Below the pieces are notes generated by a model. That model was not told the origin of the DNA. It ran no database searches and saw only the letters and a program-made list of their open reading frames with translations. A stretch of DNA of 11,730 nt from an uncultured Fusibacter sp. GTDB lineage: Bacteria > Bacillota > Clostridia > Peptostreptococcales > Acidaminobacteraceae. The stretch lies in the NCBI GenBank assembly GCA_937958285.1, contig CALFXQ010000411.1, positions 1-11,730 on the forward strand, in the 5' to 3' direction. Every line of letters starts with the position of its first letter. The stretch's first letter is position 1. A program made the position numbers and the translations under genes. This document shows, piece after piece, positions 1-7,865 of this stretch.

Positions 1-2250
1 GCAATCACAACGCGTCGAGGCTATTGTCATTGCCATGGCAATGCGATGATCATTCCATGAATTCACCATACCACCGTACAACGTACTTCTGCCTTGAATA
101 ATCATTCCATTTTCAGTTTCCTGAATATCCGCACCTAACTTTTTTAACTCAGATACAGTGCTCTTAATGCGATCGGATTCCTTAACGCGGAGCCTCTCAC
201 CATTAATCACTTCGGTTTTTCCTTCTGACAAAGCAGCCAATACGCTTAGTATTGGTATAATATCGGGAATCTCTCTTGCATCAATAAGTGTACCATGTGT
301 TTTTGATGGCATACTGACCAGCGTATCACCTTCCCAGTAGATATGTCCCCCCATGGCTTTCACGACATCGATTACTTCTTTATCTCTTTGTAGAGACGAC
401 TTTCTTAAGCCGTTCAACCGAATAGGCCCACAAATTTGGCCTGCAACAATCCAAAATGCCGCATTGGAGTAATCGCCTTCCACAATGTAATCACAATGGT
501 TATAAAGTTGATTGCCAGGTATAACAAATCGCTTATAGCTGTCGTTATGGATCTGTATACCATGCCTTTTAAGGGTTTCGAGGGTCATATCTACATAGCC
601 TTTTGACTCTAAATTGCCGATCACCTCGATTTCAGTGTCTTTGGGCATAAGTGGCAATGTAAAAAACAAACCCGAAAAGTATTGTGAGCTCACATTTCCC
701 TTCATGGTAAGCTTGCCGTTTAATGCACCTTTAAAAACTTCAATTGGCAGTGCGCCATTATAAGTATAGGGAACAGCATTTTTGTTAAATAAATCAATAT
801 AGTCTGTCAAGGGGCGATACCTGAGGTGATTCTGTCCTGTAAAGGTGACAGGACCGTCAACGAGCTGGCTTATAGGGATACAAAAGCGCAACGTGGAGCC
901 CGACTCATTACAATCTATAGGTTTGCTTGGCGTTATTAATGAACTTTTAAAAAAAGTCACAGTATCTCCTGATTCGTTGATTTTTAGACCAAATGACGCC
1001 ATTGCAGACAATGTCGCACAAACATCTTGTGAATAAACTAAGCCTCTCACATGCCCTACTGTTAATTCTGTTTCTTTGTTCTCGCCGACAATGCTAGCGG
1101 TTGACAGTTGATTGCCTGTAAGCGCTGCTAGACTCCCGGCAATAATGGCGCGATGCGAGTCAGATTTTGAAGGTGGAGCTGAAAGGGTGCCATTTAAAGG
1201 TCGTGGTATAAATAGCATATGGTCAATCCACTTCGAATCATATAACTGCTTTGACGGCTCTAATAGCATACTTCTCAAAGCCTCAATAGAAAGGGTTTTT
1301 ACAACAGGTTGACCCACATCGTCAAGGAGTACAAAATTCAGCATACCACGTCTAATCTTCTTATCTTGACTCAGTCCGGTGATAAACCATTCAGGATGGC
1401 TAAGAACTTCTGCATTGTACCAGGGTTGAGAGGATAACCAGTGGAAGTACGCATTTAAATGGTCGTCACTTAAGTTACAGTACATATTAGAGAGGACAAG
1501 CGACCAATACAAGCCATACATCACCGCTTCCCCATGTGCAAATCGCTGATAGTCAAAGTGTTTTTCTAGACAATGTCCCAGTGTATGTCCCAAGTTTAGA
1601 TGCATGCGAACATGCTTTTCGTCAGGGTCTTGCTCTACAATCGATTCCTTATAAGCTTTGAACACCTCTACATATTGCAAAACCAGTTTCTTCTGATCAG
1701 TTGTACAATAGAGTTTTTCTAAAAATTCGATATTTGTTAAGAAACCGTACTTAACAGCCTCGCCAATGCCATTGACCCACTCTCTCTCTGGCAGTGTCTC
1801 TAAGAATGATGGTATAACAATCACTTCTTCAGGGGGATGAAATGCGCCGATCAGATTTTTACCTTGCGGCATATCGACAGCGGTCTTTCCACCGATGGCT
1901 GCATCGATCATACCCAGCAATGTGGTCGGCACAGCAATCCAGTTTATTCCGCGCTTTATAAGGTGCGCGGCCAACCCCGCCATATCGGTTACAATGCCAC
2001 CGCCTATTGCGACAATAACCTCATCGCGATGAATCTCAAAGCTTAAAAGTGTTTCAAGTAAGCCATTGAGCTCTTGAAGTGTTTTATGGGACTCAGAGGC
2101 AACGCATGTACACATGCCAATGCAATTTTCGTGCGCTCTAAGAGACTGAATATCTTGGGCATATAGTTCTACTAAAATGGGATCGACAACAATGGCAAAT
2201 CTACGGTCTCCAATGCGCTGCGAAATCGTTTCAAAGTTCTGCGGTCTCAA
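1..2250 (-). CDS. Bifunctional 3-dehydroquinate synthase / EPSP synthase fusion (AroB-AroA), 3' partial
   Basis: One open frame of 750 codons without a stop, running off the left edge. Residues 1-330 are 3-dehydroquinate synthase, which cyclises DAHP to 3-dehydroquinate: NAD-contact E53/K56, GGG at 83-85, GGKTAV from 120, G130-K131-N132, GEAVKYG with E164/K167, R215, LNLGHTLGH with H222, and HGEAV with H239. E164, H222 and H239 fit the zinc ligands. From about residue 345 it is EPSP synthase (shikimate-3-phosphate plus PEP): PPSKSDSHR (K362, S363, R367), NESGSTLR at 448-455, SSQ at 521-523, EGDYSN at 591-596, IPD with D663, K690-E691-S692-D693-R694, and NDHRIAMA from 733. Perhaps 30-50 C-terminal residues lie outside the window. 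Start: TTG at 2250 behind AGGAGGT, since an in-frame TGA at 2268-2266 rules out anything further upstream. The start overlaps the aroE end by 20 nt. The DHQS N-terminus is about 20 residues shorter than in E. coli AroB. Function is secure from motifs; activity of both halves is inferred. Confidence 0.93.
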   Translation of the reverse strand, partial: MRPQNFETISQRIGDRRFAIVVDPILVELYAQDIQSLRAHENCIGMCTCVASESHKTLQELNGLLETLLSFEIHRDEVIVAIGGGIVTDMAGLAAHLIKRGINWIAVPTTLLGMIDAAIGGKTAVDMPQGKNLIGAFHPPEEVIVIPSFLETLPEREWVNGIGEAVKYGFLTNIEFLEKLYCTTDQKKLVLQYVEVFKAYKESIVEQDPDEKHVRMHLNLGHTLGHCLEKHFDYQRFAHGEAVMYGLYWSLVLSNMYCNLSDDHLNAYFHWLSSQPWYNAEVLSHPEWFITGLSQDKKIRRGMLNFVLLDDVGQPVVKTLSIEALRSMLLEPSKQLYDSKWIDHMLFIPRPLNGTLSAPPSKSDSHRAIIAGSLAALTGNQLSTASIVGENKETELTVGHVRGLVYSQDVCATLSAMASFGLKINESGDTVTFFKSSLITPSKPIDCNESGSTLRFCIPISQLVDGPVTFTGQNHLRYRPLTDYIDLFNKNAVPYTYNGALPIEVFKGALNGKLTMKGNVSSQYFSGLFFTLPLMPKDTEIEVIGNLESKGYVDMTLETLKRHGIQIHNDSYKRFVIPGNQLYNHCDYIVEGDYSNAAFWIVAGQICGPIRLNGLRKSSLQRDKEVIDVVKAMGGHIYWEGDTLVSMPSKTHGTLIDAREIPDIIPILSVLAALSEGKTEVINGERLRVKESDRIKSTVSELKKLGADIQETENGMIIQGRSTLYGGMVNSWNDHRIAMAMTIASTRCDC

Positions 2251-3076
2251 CGTAGACCTCCTCTCTCAGTTGAAGTAAATCAAGATCACTATTGCCGAGC
2301 CAAAATTCCTGTGCAAGTACTGCCTGATAAAAAAGCATATCCAGTCCATAGGAAACACTTAGACCTCTGTCGATTGCATTTAAAATAAAAGGTGTTTGTC
2401 TTGGACGGTACACAATATCTGCTGCTAAGCCATCTTTTAAATTGCCAAGAAGTGTTTCGAAGATAAAAACCTCGGCATTGCCAGGCAATGTGTTGACAAG
2501 GATGTCTATTGATTCTAGCGGCACTGACAGCCCTTGAATACGCCATTTAACATGAGCGGGCGAGAAAGGCGTGATATCTGCAATGAGCTGATGTGCTTGT
2601 TCAGGGCGCCTAGCGCAAATTGTGATGGCGCAAACGCCACTAACACTGAGGGCGTAAGCAATGCCTCGGGCAGCTCCACCTGCCCCGATTATCGCTACAT
2701 GACTTTTTTTCAGCGAAAAGTCACGGCTGAGGATGCCCTGTACAAAGCCTGCGCCATCTGTATTGTCGCCTATCCAACCCTCGGGTGTTATTTTTACGGT
2801 GTTGACTGCACCAGATGCCCTTGCCCTTAAAGTCATGTGATGGAGTTTGGGTATGATTTGCTCTTTAAAAGGAATTGTCACATTAAACCCTTGTATCTTG
2901 CGACCAGTGCCGTTCAATTGTAAATGTTCAATTTCATTGATCGCATGCAAGAAATTGCCTTGGGTATCTAGGAGTCCATAGTGCAATGAATATCCCTTCT
3001 TGTTGAAAAGCTTGTTGTGTATCAATGGTGAAAGTGAATGGATGATTGGGTTCCCGATTAGTACATAATCACTCAT
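2231..3076 (-). CDS. aroE: Shikimate dehydrogenase
   Basis: NADPH-dependent reduction of 3-dehydroshikimate to shikimate, a cytosolic step of the chorismate pathway. The protein has 281 residues, a normal length. Visible motifs are the substrate site HSLSPLIHN at 13-21, NVTIPFKE with catalytic Lys71, GAVNT at 89-93, GDNTDGAG at 103-110 with catalytic Asp107, the Rossmann glycine loop GAGGAARG at 131-138, and the C-terminal GLDMLFYQAVLAQ with the substrate-binding Gln. The ATG at 3076 is chosen because GGAGG sits 6 nt upstream; a GTG two codons earlier (3082) would place that site too close. The gene overlaps the downstream aroB-aroA start by 20 nt and is first in the aro unit, which has its own promoter at 3169-3141. 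Step order in the pathway is AroB, dehydroquinase, AroE, shikimate kinase, AroA; the dehydroquinase and kinase are not in the window. Confidence 0.95.
   Translation of the reverse strand: MSDYVLIGNPIIHSLSPLIHNKLFNKKGYSLHYGLLDTQGNFLHAINEIEHLQLNGTGRKIQGFNVTIPFKEQIIPKLHHMTLRARASGAVNTVKITPEGWIGDNTDGAGFVQGILSRDFSLKKSHVAIIGAGGAARGIAYALSVSGVCAITICARRPEQAHQLIADITPFSPAHVKWRIQGLSVPLESIDILVNTLPGNAEVFIFETLLGNLKDGLAADIVYRPRQTPFILNAIDRGLSVSYGLDMLFYQAVLAQEFWLGNSDLDLLQLREEVYVETAEL
2256..2264 (-). promoter_or_regulatory. Ribosome binding site that fixes the TTG start of aroB-aroA
   Basis: AGAGGAGGT ends 5 nt before TTG at 2250. It lies inside the 3' end of aroE, so the two genes are probably translationally coupled. 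There is no ATG or GTG between the in-frame TGA (2268-2266) and this TTG, so the start is well determined. Confidence 0.8.
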
Positions 3077-3104
3077 AAGCACCCTCCTCGCGATTTTTTA
3101 TAGT

Positions 3105-3130
3105 AAAAAAGAGCCCAGAAGGACTCTTTT
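3105..3130 (-). terminator. Intrinsic terminator of the purine operon, also in the aroE leader
   Basis: Two 10-nt arms (3130-3121 and 3116-3107) pair fully with one T-G wobble around a TTCT loop, followed by a run of Ts. It lies 71 nt after the stop of the last permease and ends 28 nt before the aroE ATG. The aroE promoter lies upstream of it, so it also forms the first hairpin of the aro transcript. Confidence 0.8.
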
Positions 3131-3140
3131 CCTTAGTCTA

Positions 3141-3169
3141 ATTATAGACAAATCGAATTTCATTGTAAA
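3141..3169 (-). promoter_or_regulatory. Sigma-A-type promoter for aroE-aroBA
   Basis: TTTACA (3169-3164), a 17-nt spacer, and a perfect TATAAT (3146-3141). This is five of six and six of six consensus bases at the ideal spacing. Transcription would start near 3134, a few nt before the hairpin at 3130-3107. No operator was recognised. Confidence 0.75.
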
Positions 3170-3201
3170 CGGTTCTAGCCTCAGTAAATAAATTTCCAAA
3201 A

Positions 3202-4131
3202 TTAGTGGCGGTCTTCTCTAAAATATGGCACACTCAGCCCTTCTGGCTCATTGCTGCCTTTTCCCTTTTGCATAGATGTTATTATGAGAACGGTAATTGT
3301 AATTACATAGGGCATTGCCGAAAAGATATACTGGGCATAGGGAATGTTAAACTGCTGTAATCTAAAACCGAGAATGCCAAGCATGCCAAATAAATAGCTG
3401 CCAAACAATGCGTAGAGCGTATTCCATTGACTAAATATGACGAGTGCAATGGCAATCCACCCCCTGCCTGCTGTAAGGTTTTCTTGCCAAGCGGGTACGT
3501 ATACGAGGGATAAATATGCGCCGCCAAGTCCGCATAATGCACCACCGATCATAATGTGCACATACTTGTATAAGCTCACATTGATGCCGCTCGCATCCGC
3601 TGCAGCTGGGTTTTCTCCAACCATGCGCAAGTTGAGACCAAAGCGCGTTCTCTCGATGTAAAACCAACTGGCTATGGCCAATAGATAGGCGAGGTAAACG
3701 AAGTAGTTTTGATTAAAAAGCACCGGGCCAATCAATGGTATTTTAGAGAGCAGAGGTATTGCAATGGGTTCGAATTGATCGATAAAGCCTTCTGACAGCA
3801 CAAAGCCCATTAGATATTTGCCAATAAATCCAGAAACGCCTGTTCCAAAGATTGTAAGCGCCAAACCTGTTACCACTTGATTGGCACGCAGTGTCACTGT
3901 GACAAATGCGTAGATGCCAGCAGCCACTGCACCGCTCGCCGCACCTGCTGCGATTGCAAGAAATGGCATTTCGGTGCTATGCCCAACTAAAAAGCCAAAA
4001 ACTGCTCCAATGAGCATCATGCCCTCTACGCCGAGATTGAGATTGCCTGTGCGTTCTGTAATGATTTCTCCCAATGTGGCCAGAAGGAGCGGCGTTCCCG
4101 CTTGAATTGCTGCCATTAAGAATAAGATCAT
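3202..4131 (-). CDS. ABC transporter permease, BMP/nucleoside-type (YufQ/NupC-like)
   Basis: Inner-membrane permease of the branched-chain/ribose permease family (BPD_transp_2), 309 residues and almost entirely hydrophobic. Recognisable family segments are the N-terminal LLLATLGEIITERTGNLNLG with the following EGMM (residues 11-34), and the cytoplasmic-loop motif GLNLRMVGENPAAADASGIN, which should contact the ATPase. It should pair with the longer permease encoded just upstream to form the heterodimeric channel. Start: ATG at 4131, sharing ATGA with the stop of the upstream permease, with GGGAGG about 9 nt upstream. An in-frame extension of 70 residues is possible but is not permease-like (several Cys and His, no membrane character) and would overlap the preceding gene, so I reject it. 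Substrate is inferred from the riboswitch and xpt, not from the sequence of the permease. Confidence 0.92.
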   Translation of the reverse strand: MILFLMAAIQAGTPLLLATLGEIITERTGNLNLGVEGMMLIGAVFGFLVGHSTEMPFLAIAAGAASGAVAAGIYAFVTVTLRANQVVTGLALTIFGTGVSGFIGKYLMGFVLSEGFIDQFEPIAIPLLSKIPLIGPVLFNQNYFVYLAYLLAIASWFYIERTRFGLNLRMVGENPAAADASGINVSLYKYVHIMIGGALCGLGGAYLSLVYVPAWQENLTAGRGWIAIALVIFSQWNTLYALFGSYLFGMLGILGFRLQQFNIPYAQYIFSAMPYVITITVLIITSMQKGKGSNEPEGLSVPYFREDRH

Positions 4132-5192
4132 GTTGTGGGTCCTCCCTTTGATTGCCACTCTATGCGATAGGTTACAAAAAACTCTGAACCCAAAGCAAAA
4201 ATGAGAATCACCGCTTGCATGACCTCTGCTAGCGCTTGTGGAATTTGGAACACCGTTTGGATGTAATTTGCACCTTGGGTGAGAATTGCAAAGAAAAATG
4301 CAGTAAATGGAACCACTAGGGTACTCATGCCTGAGAGCCATGCAATGATGATGGCCGTAAAGCCGTAGCCACCACTTACTTGCACCGAGAGTGTGCCATT
4401 GATTGCAGAAGCTTGAAACACGCCTACTAACCCTGCAATTGCACCACTTAAGAACAGCGTCTTTAGTATGGTGCCTTTAACATCCATTCCCGCATATTTT
4501 GCGGTATTCTTGGATGTGCCTACTACGCATATTTCATAACCCAACTTTGTGTGGTTGATTAACATGTAAATCGCAAAAACTAAAAACAGCATCGCAACCC
4601 AGCCGATATGCACGCCAAAAAGTTTTGGGAAAATTGCGGACTCGTTGAACTGCGCTATTTTTGCAAATCCAAAGCTCTTTGGATCTTTCCATGCAGAAAA
4701 CTGCAAAAATACGATTAACTGTATAGCAAGATAGTTCATCATCAGTGTAAAGAGCGTTTCGTTGCTATTGTAACGCACTTTAAAGAATGCCGGTATTAGG
4801 GCCCAAACGCCACCAGCTAGCATCGCCAAAAGTACCATGCCAACCAACAAAATTGGCTTTGGCAAATTTGAGTGAAAAAGTGCGAGATATGAGCCTGCAA
4901 TAGCGCCCATAGCAATTTGACCTTCAGCACCTATATTCCAAAACTTCATTTTGAAGGCAATTAAAACGCCAAGTGCTGTGATGGTCAGTGGTATCATCAC
5001 ATTGATGGTCTCGACGAGGCGATAAGAACTGCCCAAGGCTCCCAAAACGAGTTCGCTATATACCTTTATTGGATTGTGTCCTAAGAAGGCCAGAGCGACA
5101 CCGAGAAGCATTAGGCCACAAGCTATGGCCGCAAGCTTGATTAGAACCACTTTTACAATAGGTAGTTCCCTTTGCTTTGTTATTTTAAACAT
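4128..5192 (-). CDS. ABC transporter permease, BMP/nucleoside-type (YufP/NupB-like)
   Basis: Second inner-membrane permease of the same transporter, 354 residues. A short cationic N-terminus (MFKITKQRELP) is followed by multiple membrane helices. Family-typical segments include KMKFWNIGAEGQIAMGA (about residues 82-98), a NETLFTLMMNYLA segment, and the cytoplasmic coupling loop GYEICVVGTSKNTAKYAGMD. The length fits the longer subunit of this permease pair (about 350 residues, compared with about 310 for its partner). Start: the ATG at 5192 lies behind GGAGG at 5-nt spacing and gives an 8-nt overlap with the end of the ATPase gene. Earlier in-frame starts (up to 5216) lie inside the ATPase gene without a better ribosome site. 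Its stop overlaps the next permease by 4 nt (ATGA), consistent with translational coupling. Confidence 0.93.
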   Translation of the reverse strand: MFKITKQRELPIVKVVLIKLAAIACGLMLLGVALAFLGHNPIKVYSELVLGALGSSYRLVETINVMIPLTITALGVLIAFKMKFWNIGAEGQIAMGAIAGSYLALFHSNLPKPILLVGMVLLAMLAGGVWALIPAFFKVRYNSNETLFTLMMNYLAIQLIVFLQFSAWKDPKSFGFAKIAQFNESAIFPKLFGVHIGWVAMLFLVFAIYMLINHTKLGYEICVVGTSKNTAKYAGMDVKGTILKTLFLSGAIAGLVGVFQASAINGTLSVQVSGGYGFTAIIIAWLSGMSTLVVPFTAFFFAILTQGANYIQTVFQIPQALAEVMQAVILIFALGSEFFVTYRIEWQSKGGPTT

Positions 5193-6702
5193 CGCTACCT
5201 CCATGTGCATTACCACCGGACATCAAGTAGCCGATTTTTTGTTTATCGAATGCATCTCGCGTCAAAACACCAGTCACTTTTCCTTCGCACATAACCAAAA
5301 TGCGATCTGCAAGGCCCATTAATACATCGAGATCTTCTCCGATAAACAAGATGCCAATCCCCTTCTCTTTTTGGGCATTAAGCAGGTCATACACTAAGTG
5401 CGATGAACCGATGTCTAGGCCTCGAGATGGGTACGCAGTTATAATAAGATGTGGGTTATTCTCAATTTCTCGCCCTAAAAGGACCTTCTGAATATTGCCG
5501 CCTGAGAGCAGTCTTACAGGATGAGAGATGCTCGGCGTGTCGATATTGAGTTTATCTACTAAATACTCGGCTAACACCCTGCTGTTTTTACGCGTAATAA
5601 AGAAACCCTTTTGTCTGTGATATTCCTTTAAGAGTACGTTGTTTGTTATATCCATTGTCGAAACAAGACCCATGCCCAACCGATCCTCTGGCACAAAGCT
5701 CAAAGAAATACCCTTGTTAATAATCGCACGGGGCGATAGGCCTAAAAGGGACTCACCTTCGTAGACTACATCGCCTTGAACGATGGGAAGTAAGCCCGCA
5801 ATGGCTTCGCATAGTTCGCGTTGCCCACTACCAGCCACCCCTGCTACACCTAAGATTTCACCTTTAAGCAAATCAAAGGATACTGATTTTAAGCGCTTTG
5901 TACCCAAATCATCAAGTACCGTTAAGGCATCTACTTTTAAAAGTAATTCTGTTCCAGTTGCAGGCACACATGATAACGATAAATCCACCTCGCGACCAAC
6001 CATTGCATTCGTAAGCGTTTGTTCATCTTGCTCGCTGGTTATTTCTGTCTGAATATATTGGCCTTTTCTCATAATGGTAACGCGATCGCTTATCGCCCTT
6101 ACTTCAGATAATTTGTGGGTGATAATAATCATACTATGGCCTTCGCGCTTCATCGTTCTTAGAATCGCAAAGAGGTGTTCGGTTTCTTGTGGTGTAAGTA
6201 CGGCAGTGGGTTCATCGAGAATTAAAATTTTAGCGCCACGGTACAAGACCTTTAGTATCTCTACGCGTTGCTTCTCTGCCACTGACATATCGCGAATGCG
6301 CTTTGATGGTGCGATGTCGAGACCATATTGCTTTGAGAGTGCCTCTATTTTTGCCTCGACCTTTTGCGCATTAAACCAAACACCAGAATCAAAGCCAGCT
6401 ACGATATTTTCAGCCGCTGTAAGGGCGTTGACCAACTTAAAGTGTTGATGAATCATCCCAATACCCTTGGCAATGGCTTGTTTTGGCGTTCTCAGCACAG
6501 CCTGTTGTTCATATATTTTCACACTGCCTGCGTCAGGTGTATAAATGCCAGCGAGCACGTTCATCAACGTGCTCTTTCCTGCGCCATTCTCCCCGAGAAT
6601 AGCGTGTATTTCGCCGACAAGGACGTCCAAATGGACGTCCTCGAGGGCTTGCACATCACCAAAACGCTTCGAAATGTCGTTCATCTCTACCGCGTATTTC
6701 AT
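5185..6702 (-). CDS. ABC transporter ATP-binding protein with two NBDs (YufO/NupA-like)
   Basis: Cytoplasmic ATPase that drives the two permeases, 505 residues with two fused nucleotide-binding domains as in the sugar/nucleoside (MglA, YufO) group. NBD1: Walker A GENGAGKS at 38-45, Q-loop Gln86, signature SVAEKQRVE at 140-148, Walker B ILILDEPT, and H-loop His196. NBD2: degenerate Walker A GVAGSGQREL at 288-297 without the usual Lys, signature LSGGNIQK at 399-406, PSRGLD at 425-430 in place of a normal Walker B, and GEDLD instead of the H-loop. The degenerate second site is normal for this family, so it is not damage. The start at 6702 lies 8 nt after the stop of the lipoprotein gene, and its ribosome site AGGTGA overlaps that stop codon. 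The product ends 8 nt inside the next gene. Confidence 0.95.
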   Translation of the reverse strand: MKYAVEMNDISKRFGDVQALEDVHLDVLVGEIHAILGENGAGKSTLMNVLAGIYTPDAGSVKIYEQQAVLRTPKQAIAKGIGMIHQHFKLVNALTAAENIVAGFDSGVWFNAQKVEAKIEALSKQYGLDIAPSKRIRDMSVAEKQRVEILKVLYRGAKILILDEPTAVLTPQETEHLFAILRTMKREGHSMIIITHKLSEVRAISDRVTIMRKGQYIQTEITSEQDEQTLTNAMVGREVDLSLSCVPATGTELLLKVDALTVLDDLGTKRLKSVSFDLLKGEILGVAGVAGSGQRELCEAIAGLLPIVQGDVVYEGESLLGLSPRAIINKGISLSFVPEDRLGMGLVSTMDITNNVLLKEYHRQKGFFITRKNSRVLAEYLVDKLNIDTPSISHPVRLLSGGNIQKVLLGREIENNPHLIITAYPSRGLDIGSSHLVYDLLNAQKEKGIGILFIGEDLDVLMGLADRILVMCEGKVTGVLTRDAFDKQKIGYLMSGGNAHGGSDV

Positions 6703-6710
6703 TCAATCAC

Positions 6711-7841
6711 CTATTCTATGGTGCCTTTAACACCTTTTACGAACCACATCATGCTCAACTGGTCGGCATCGGCTAGAACTTCACCTTCATTGACTTTTAG
6801 CGCGCCCGTTTGATCATAAATAGGACCTTGGAATGGTGCAAATTCTCCAGACAAAATCTTGGCAGAAACTTCGTCTACCTTTGCTTGAGCTTCAGTAGGT
6901 GCGATCTCTGAAAGTGCATCTAATGCGACGATACCATCAGCCATACCACCCCAGTAGTTTACCGATGACCAAGTGCCCTCTTGAACTTTTTTAACCTGAT
7001 CGACATAGTATGGTCCCCAGTTCCAAATAGGCGCTGTTAAATATGCATTAGGCGCTTTCTCTTTAGAAGGTGAGTTGTATCCAATTGCAAAGACGCCCGC
7101 CTCTTCAGCAGCTTGCTGAGGTCCTGCAGTATCTTGATGCTGGGCAATAACATCAGCACCATTTGCGATTAAGGCCTTAGCCGCTTCCTTTTCGAGTGCT
7201 GGATCATACCATGTGCTTGTCCATACAACTTCTACTTCCACAGCAGGGTTAACAGATTGTGCACCCAGTGTAAATGCATTGATTCCACGAATGACCTCTG
7301 GAATTGGAAACGCTGCAACATAACCGAGTTTGCCATTTTGTGATTTCATGCCTGCAACGATACCAGAAAGATATCTAGGTTCTTCTATTTTACCAAAGTA
7401 ATTGTTCATATTTTCAGAAGACATGTAACCCGAGCAGTGAAGAAATTTCACATCTGGGAATTCTTTTGCAAGCTGGTCCATAAACTCCATATATCCAAAG
7501 CTCGTACCAAAGATCACCGAAGCGCCCTGGTCGATCATGCCTTTAACAACTGTTTTAACTTCAGCATCTTCTGGAACAGACTCTTTATAGAGTGTTTTTA
7601 CGCCAAGCTCTTGCTCTAAATATAGGCGACCTTGATCGTGAGCGAATGTCCAACCACCATCGCCAATAGGTCCAACGTAAATAAAGCCAACTGTTAGCGG
7701 TGCAGCTTCGGTTGCAGCCTCAGTGACTGCTTCTGTTGCTTCTGTTTCTTCTGTTGTTGACGTCTCTGTAGCCTTTGGCGCACAGCCTATTGCTCCAAAA
7801 ACCAAAATCATCACCAATAAGACCGAAAAAATACGCTTCAT
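6711..7841 (-). CDS. BMP-family substrate-binding lipoprotein (PnrA/YufN-like)
   Basis: Extracytoplasmic receptor of the ABC transporter, 376 residues. The N-terminus is a lipoprotein signal: MKR, a hydrophobic core, and a lipobox ending in AIG-Cys20. Residues 23-47 form a low-complexity Thr/Glu/Ala tether with repeated TEA units. The BMP (periplasmic binding protein type 1) domain starts near PLTVGFIYVGPIGDGGW; other family-like parts are HQDTAGPQQAAEEAG, WNWGPYYVDQV and GGMADGIVALDAL. Characterised members bind purine nucleosides (Treponema PnrA) or other nucleosides. Here the leading xpt gene and guanine-type riboswitch favour a purine nucleoside or base, though I cannot read specificity from the sequence. 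GGAGG stands 5 nt before the ATG. The gene begins 24 nt after the xpt stop and is followed 8 nt later by the ATPase gene. Confidence 0.95.
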   Translation of the reverse strand: MKRIFSVLLVMILVFGAIGCAPKATETSTTEETEATEAVTEAATEAAPLTVGFIYVGPIGDGGWTFAHDQGRLYLEQELGVKTLYKESVPEDAEVKTVVKGMIDQGASVIFGTSFGYMEFMDQLAKEFPDVKFLHCSGYMSSENMNNYFGKIEEPRYLSGIVAGMKSQNGKLGYVAAFPIPEVIRGINAFTLGAQSVNPAVEVEVVWTSTWYDPALEKEAAKALIANGADVIAQHQDTAGPQQAAEEAGVFAIGYNSPSKEKAPNAYLTAPIWNWGPYYVDQVKKVQEGTWSSVNYWGGMADGIVALDALSEIAPTEAQAKVDEVSAKILSGEFAPFQGPIYDQTGALKVNEGEVLADADQLSMMWFVKGVKGTIE

Positions 7842-7865
7842 GTTCTCCTCCTTGAATTAACAACA

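Noticed and set aside
1216..1218. In-frame ATG inside the aroB-aroA frame that looks like a natural EPSP synthase start (MLFIPRPLNG)
   Set aside because: I see no ribosome binding site in front of it and the reading frame is open through it, so I annotate one fused protein. Internal initiation cannot be excluded and is named as the refuting test.
2534..2830. Plus-strand open frame of 98 codons antisense to aroE
   Set aside because: The minus-strand frame carries all AroE motifs here; the plus product is unrelated to anything I recognise.
4132..4341. 70-residue N-terminal extension of the second permease
   Set aside because: It lies wholly within the upstream permease gene in another frame and is not membrane-like; the ATGA overlap start at 4131 fits the family.
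5185..5850. Degenerate second ATPase site (no Walker A Lys, no H-loop His) as possible gene decay
   Set aside because: This asymmetry is normal for the second NBD of sugar/nucleoside-type ABC ATPases such as MglA and YufO.
6074..6813. Overlapping plus-strand open frames of 124 and 149 codons
   Set aside because: They are antisense to the ABC ATPase and have no recognisable domain; shadows of a well-conserved gene.
7700..7775. Repeated TEA-type codons in the lipoprotein gene as a possible coding repeat of interest
   Set aside because: Low-complexity Thr/Glu/Ala tethers after the lipid-modified Cys are common in Gram-positive binding lipoproteins.
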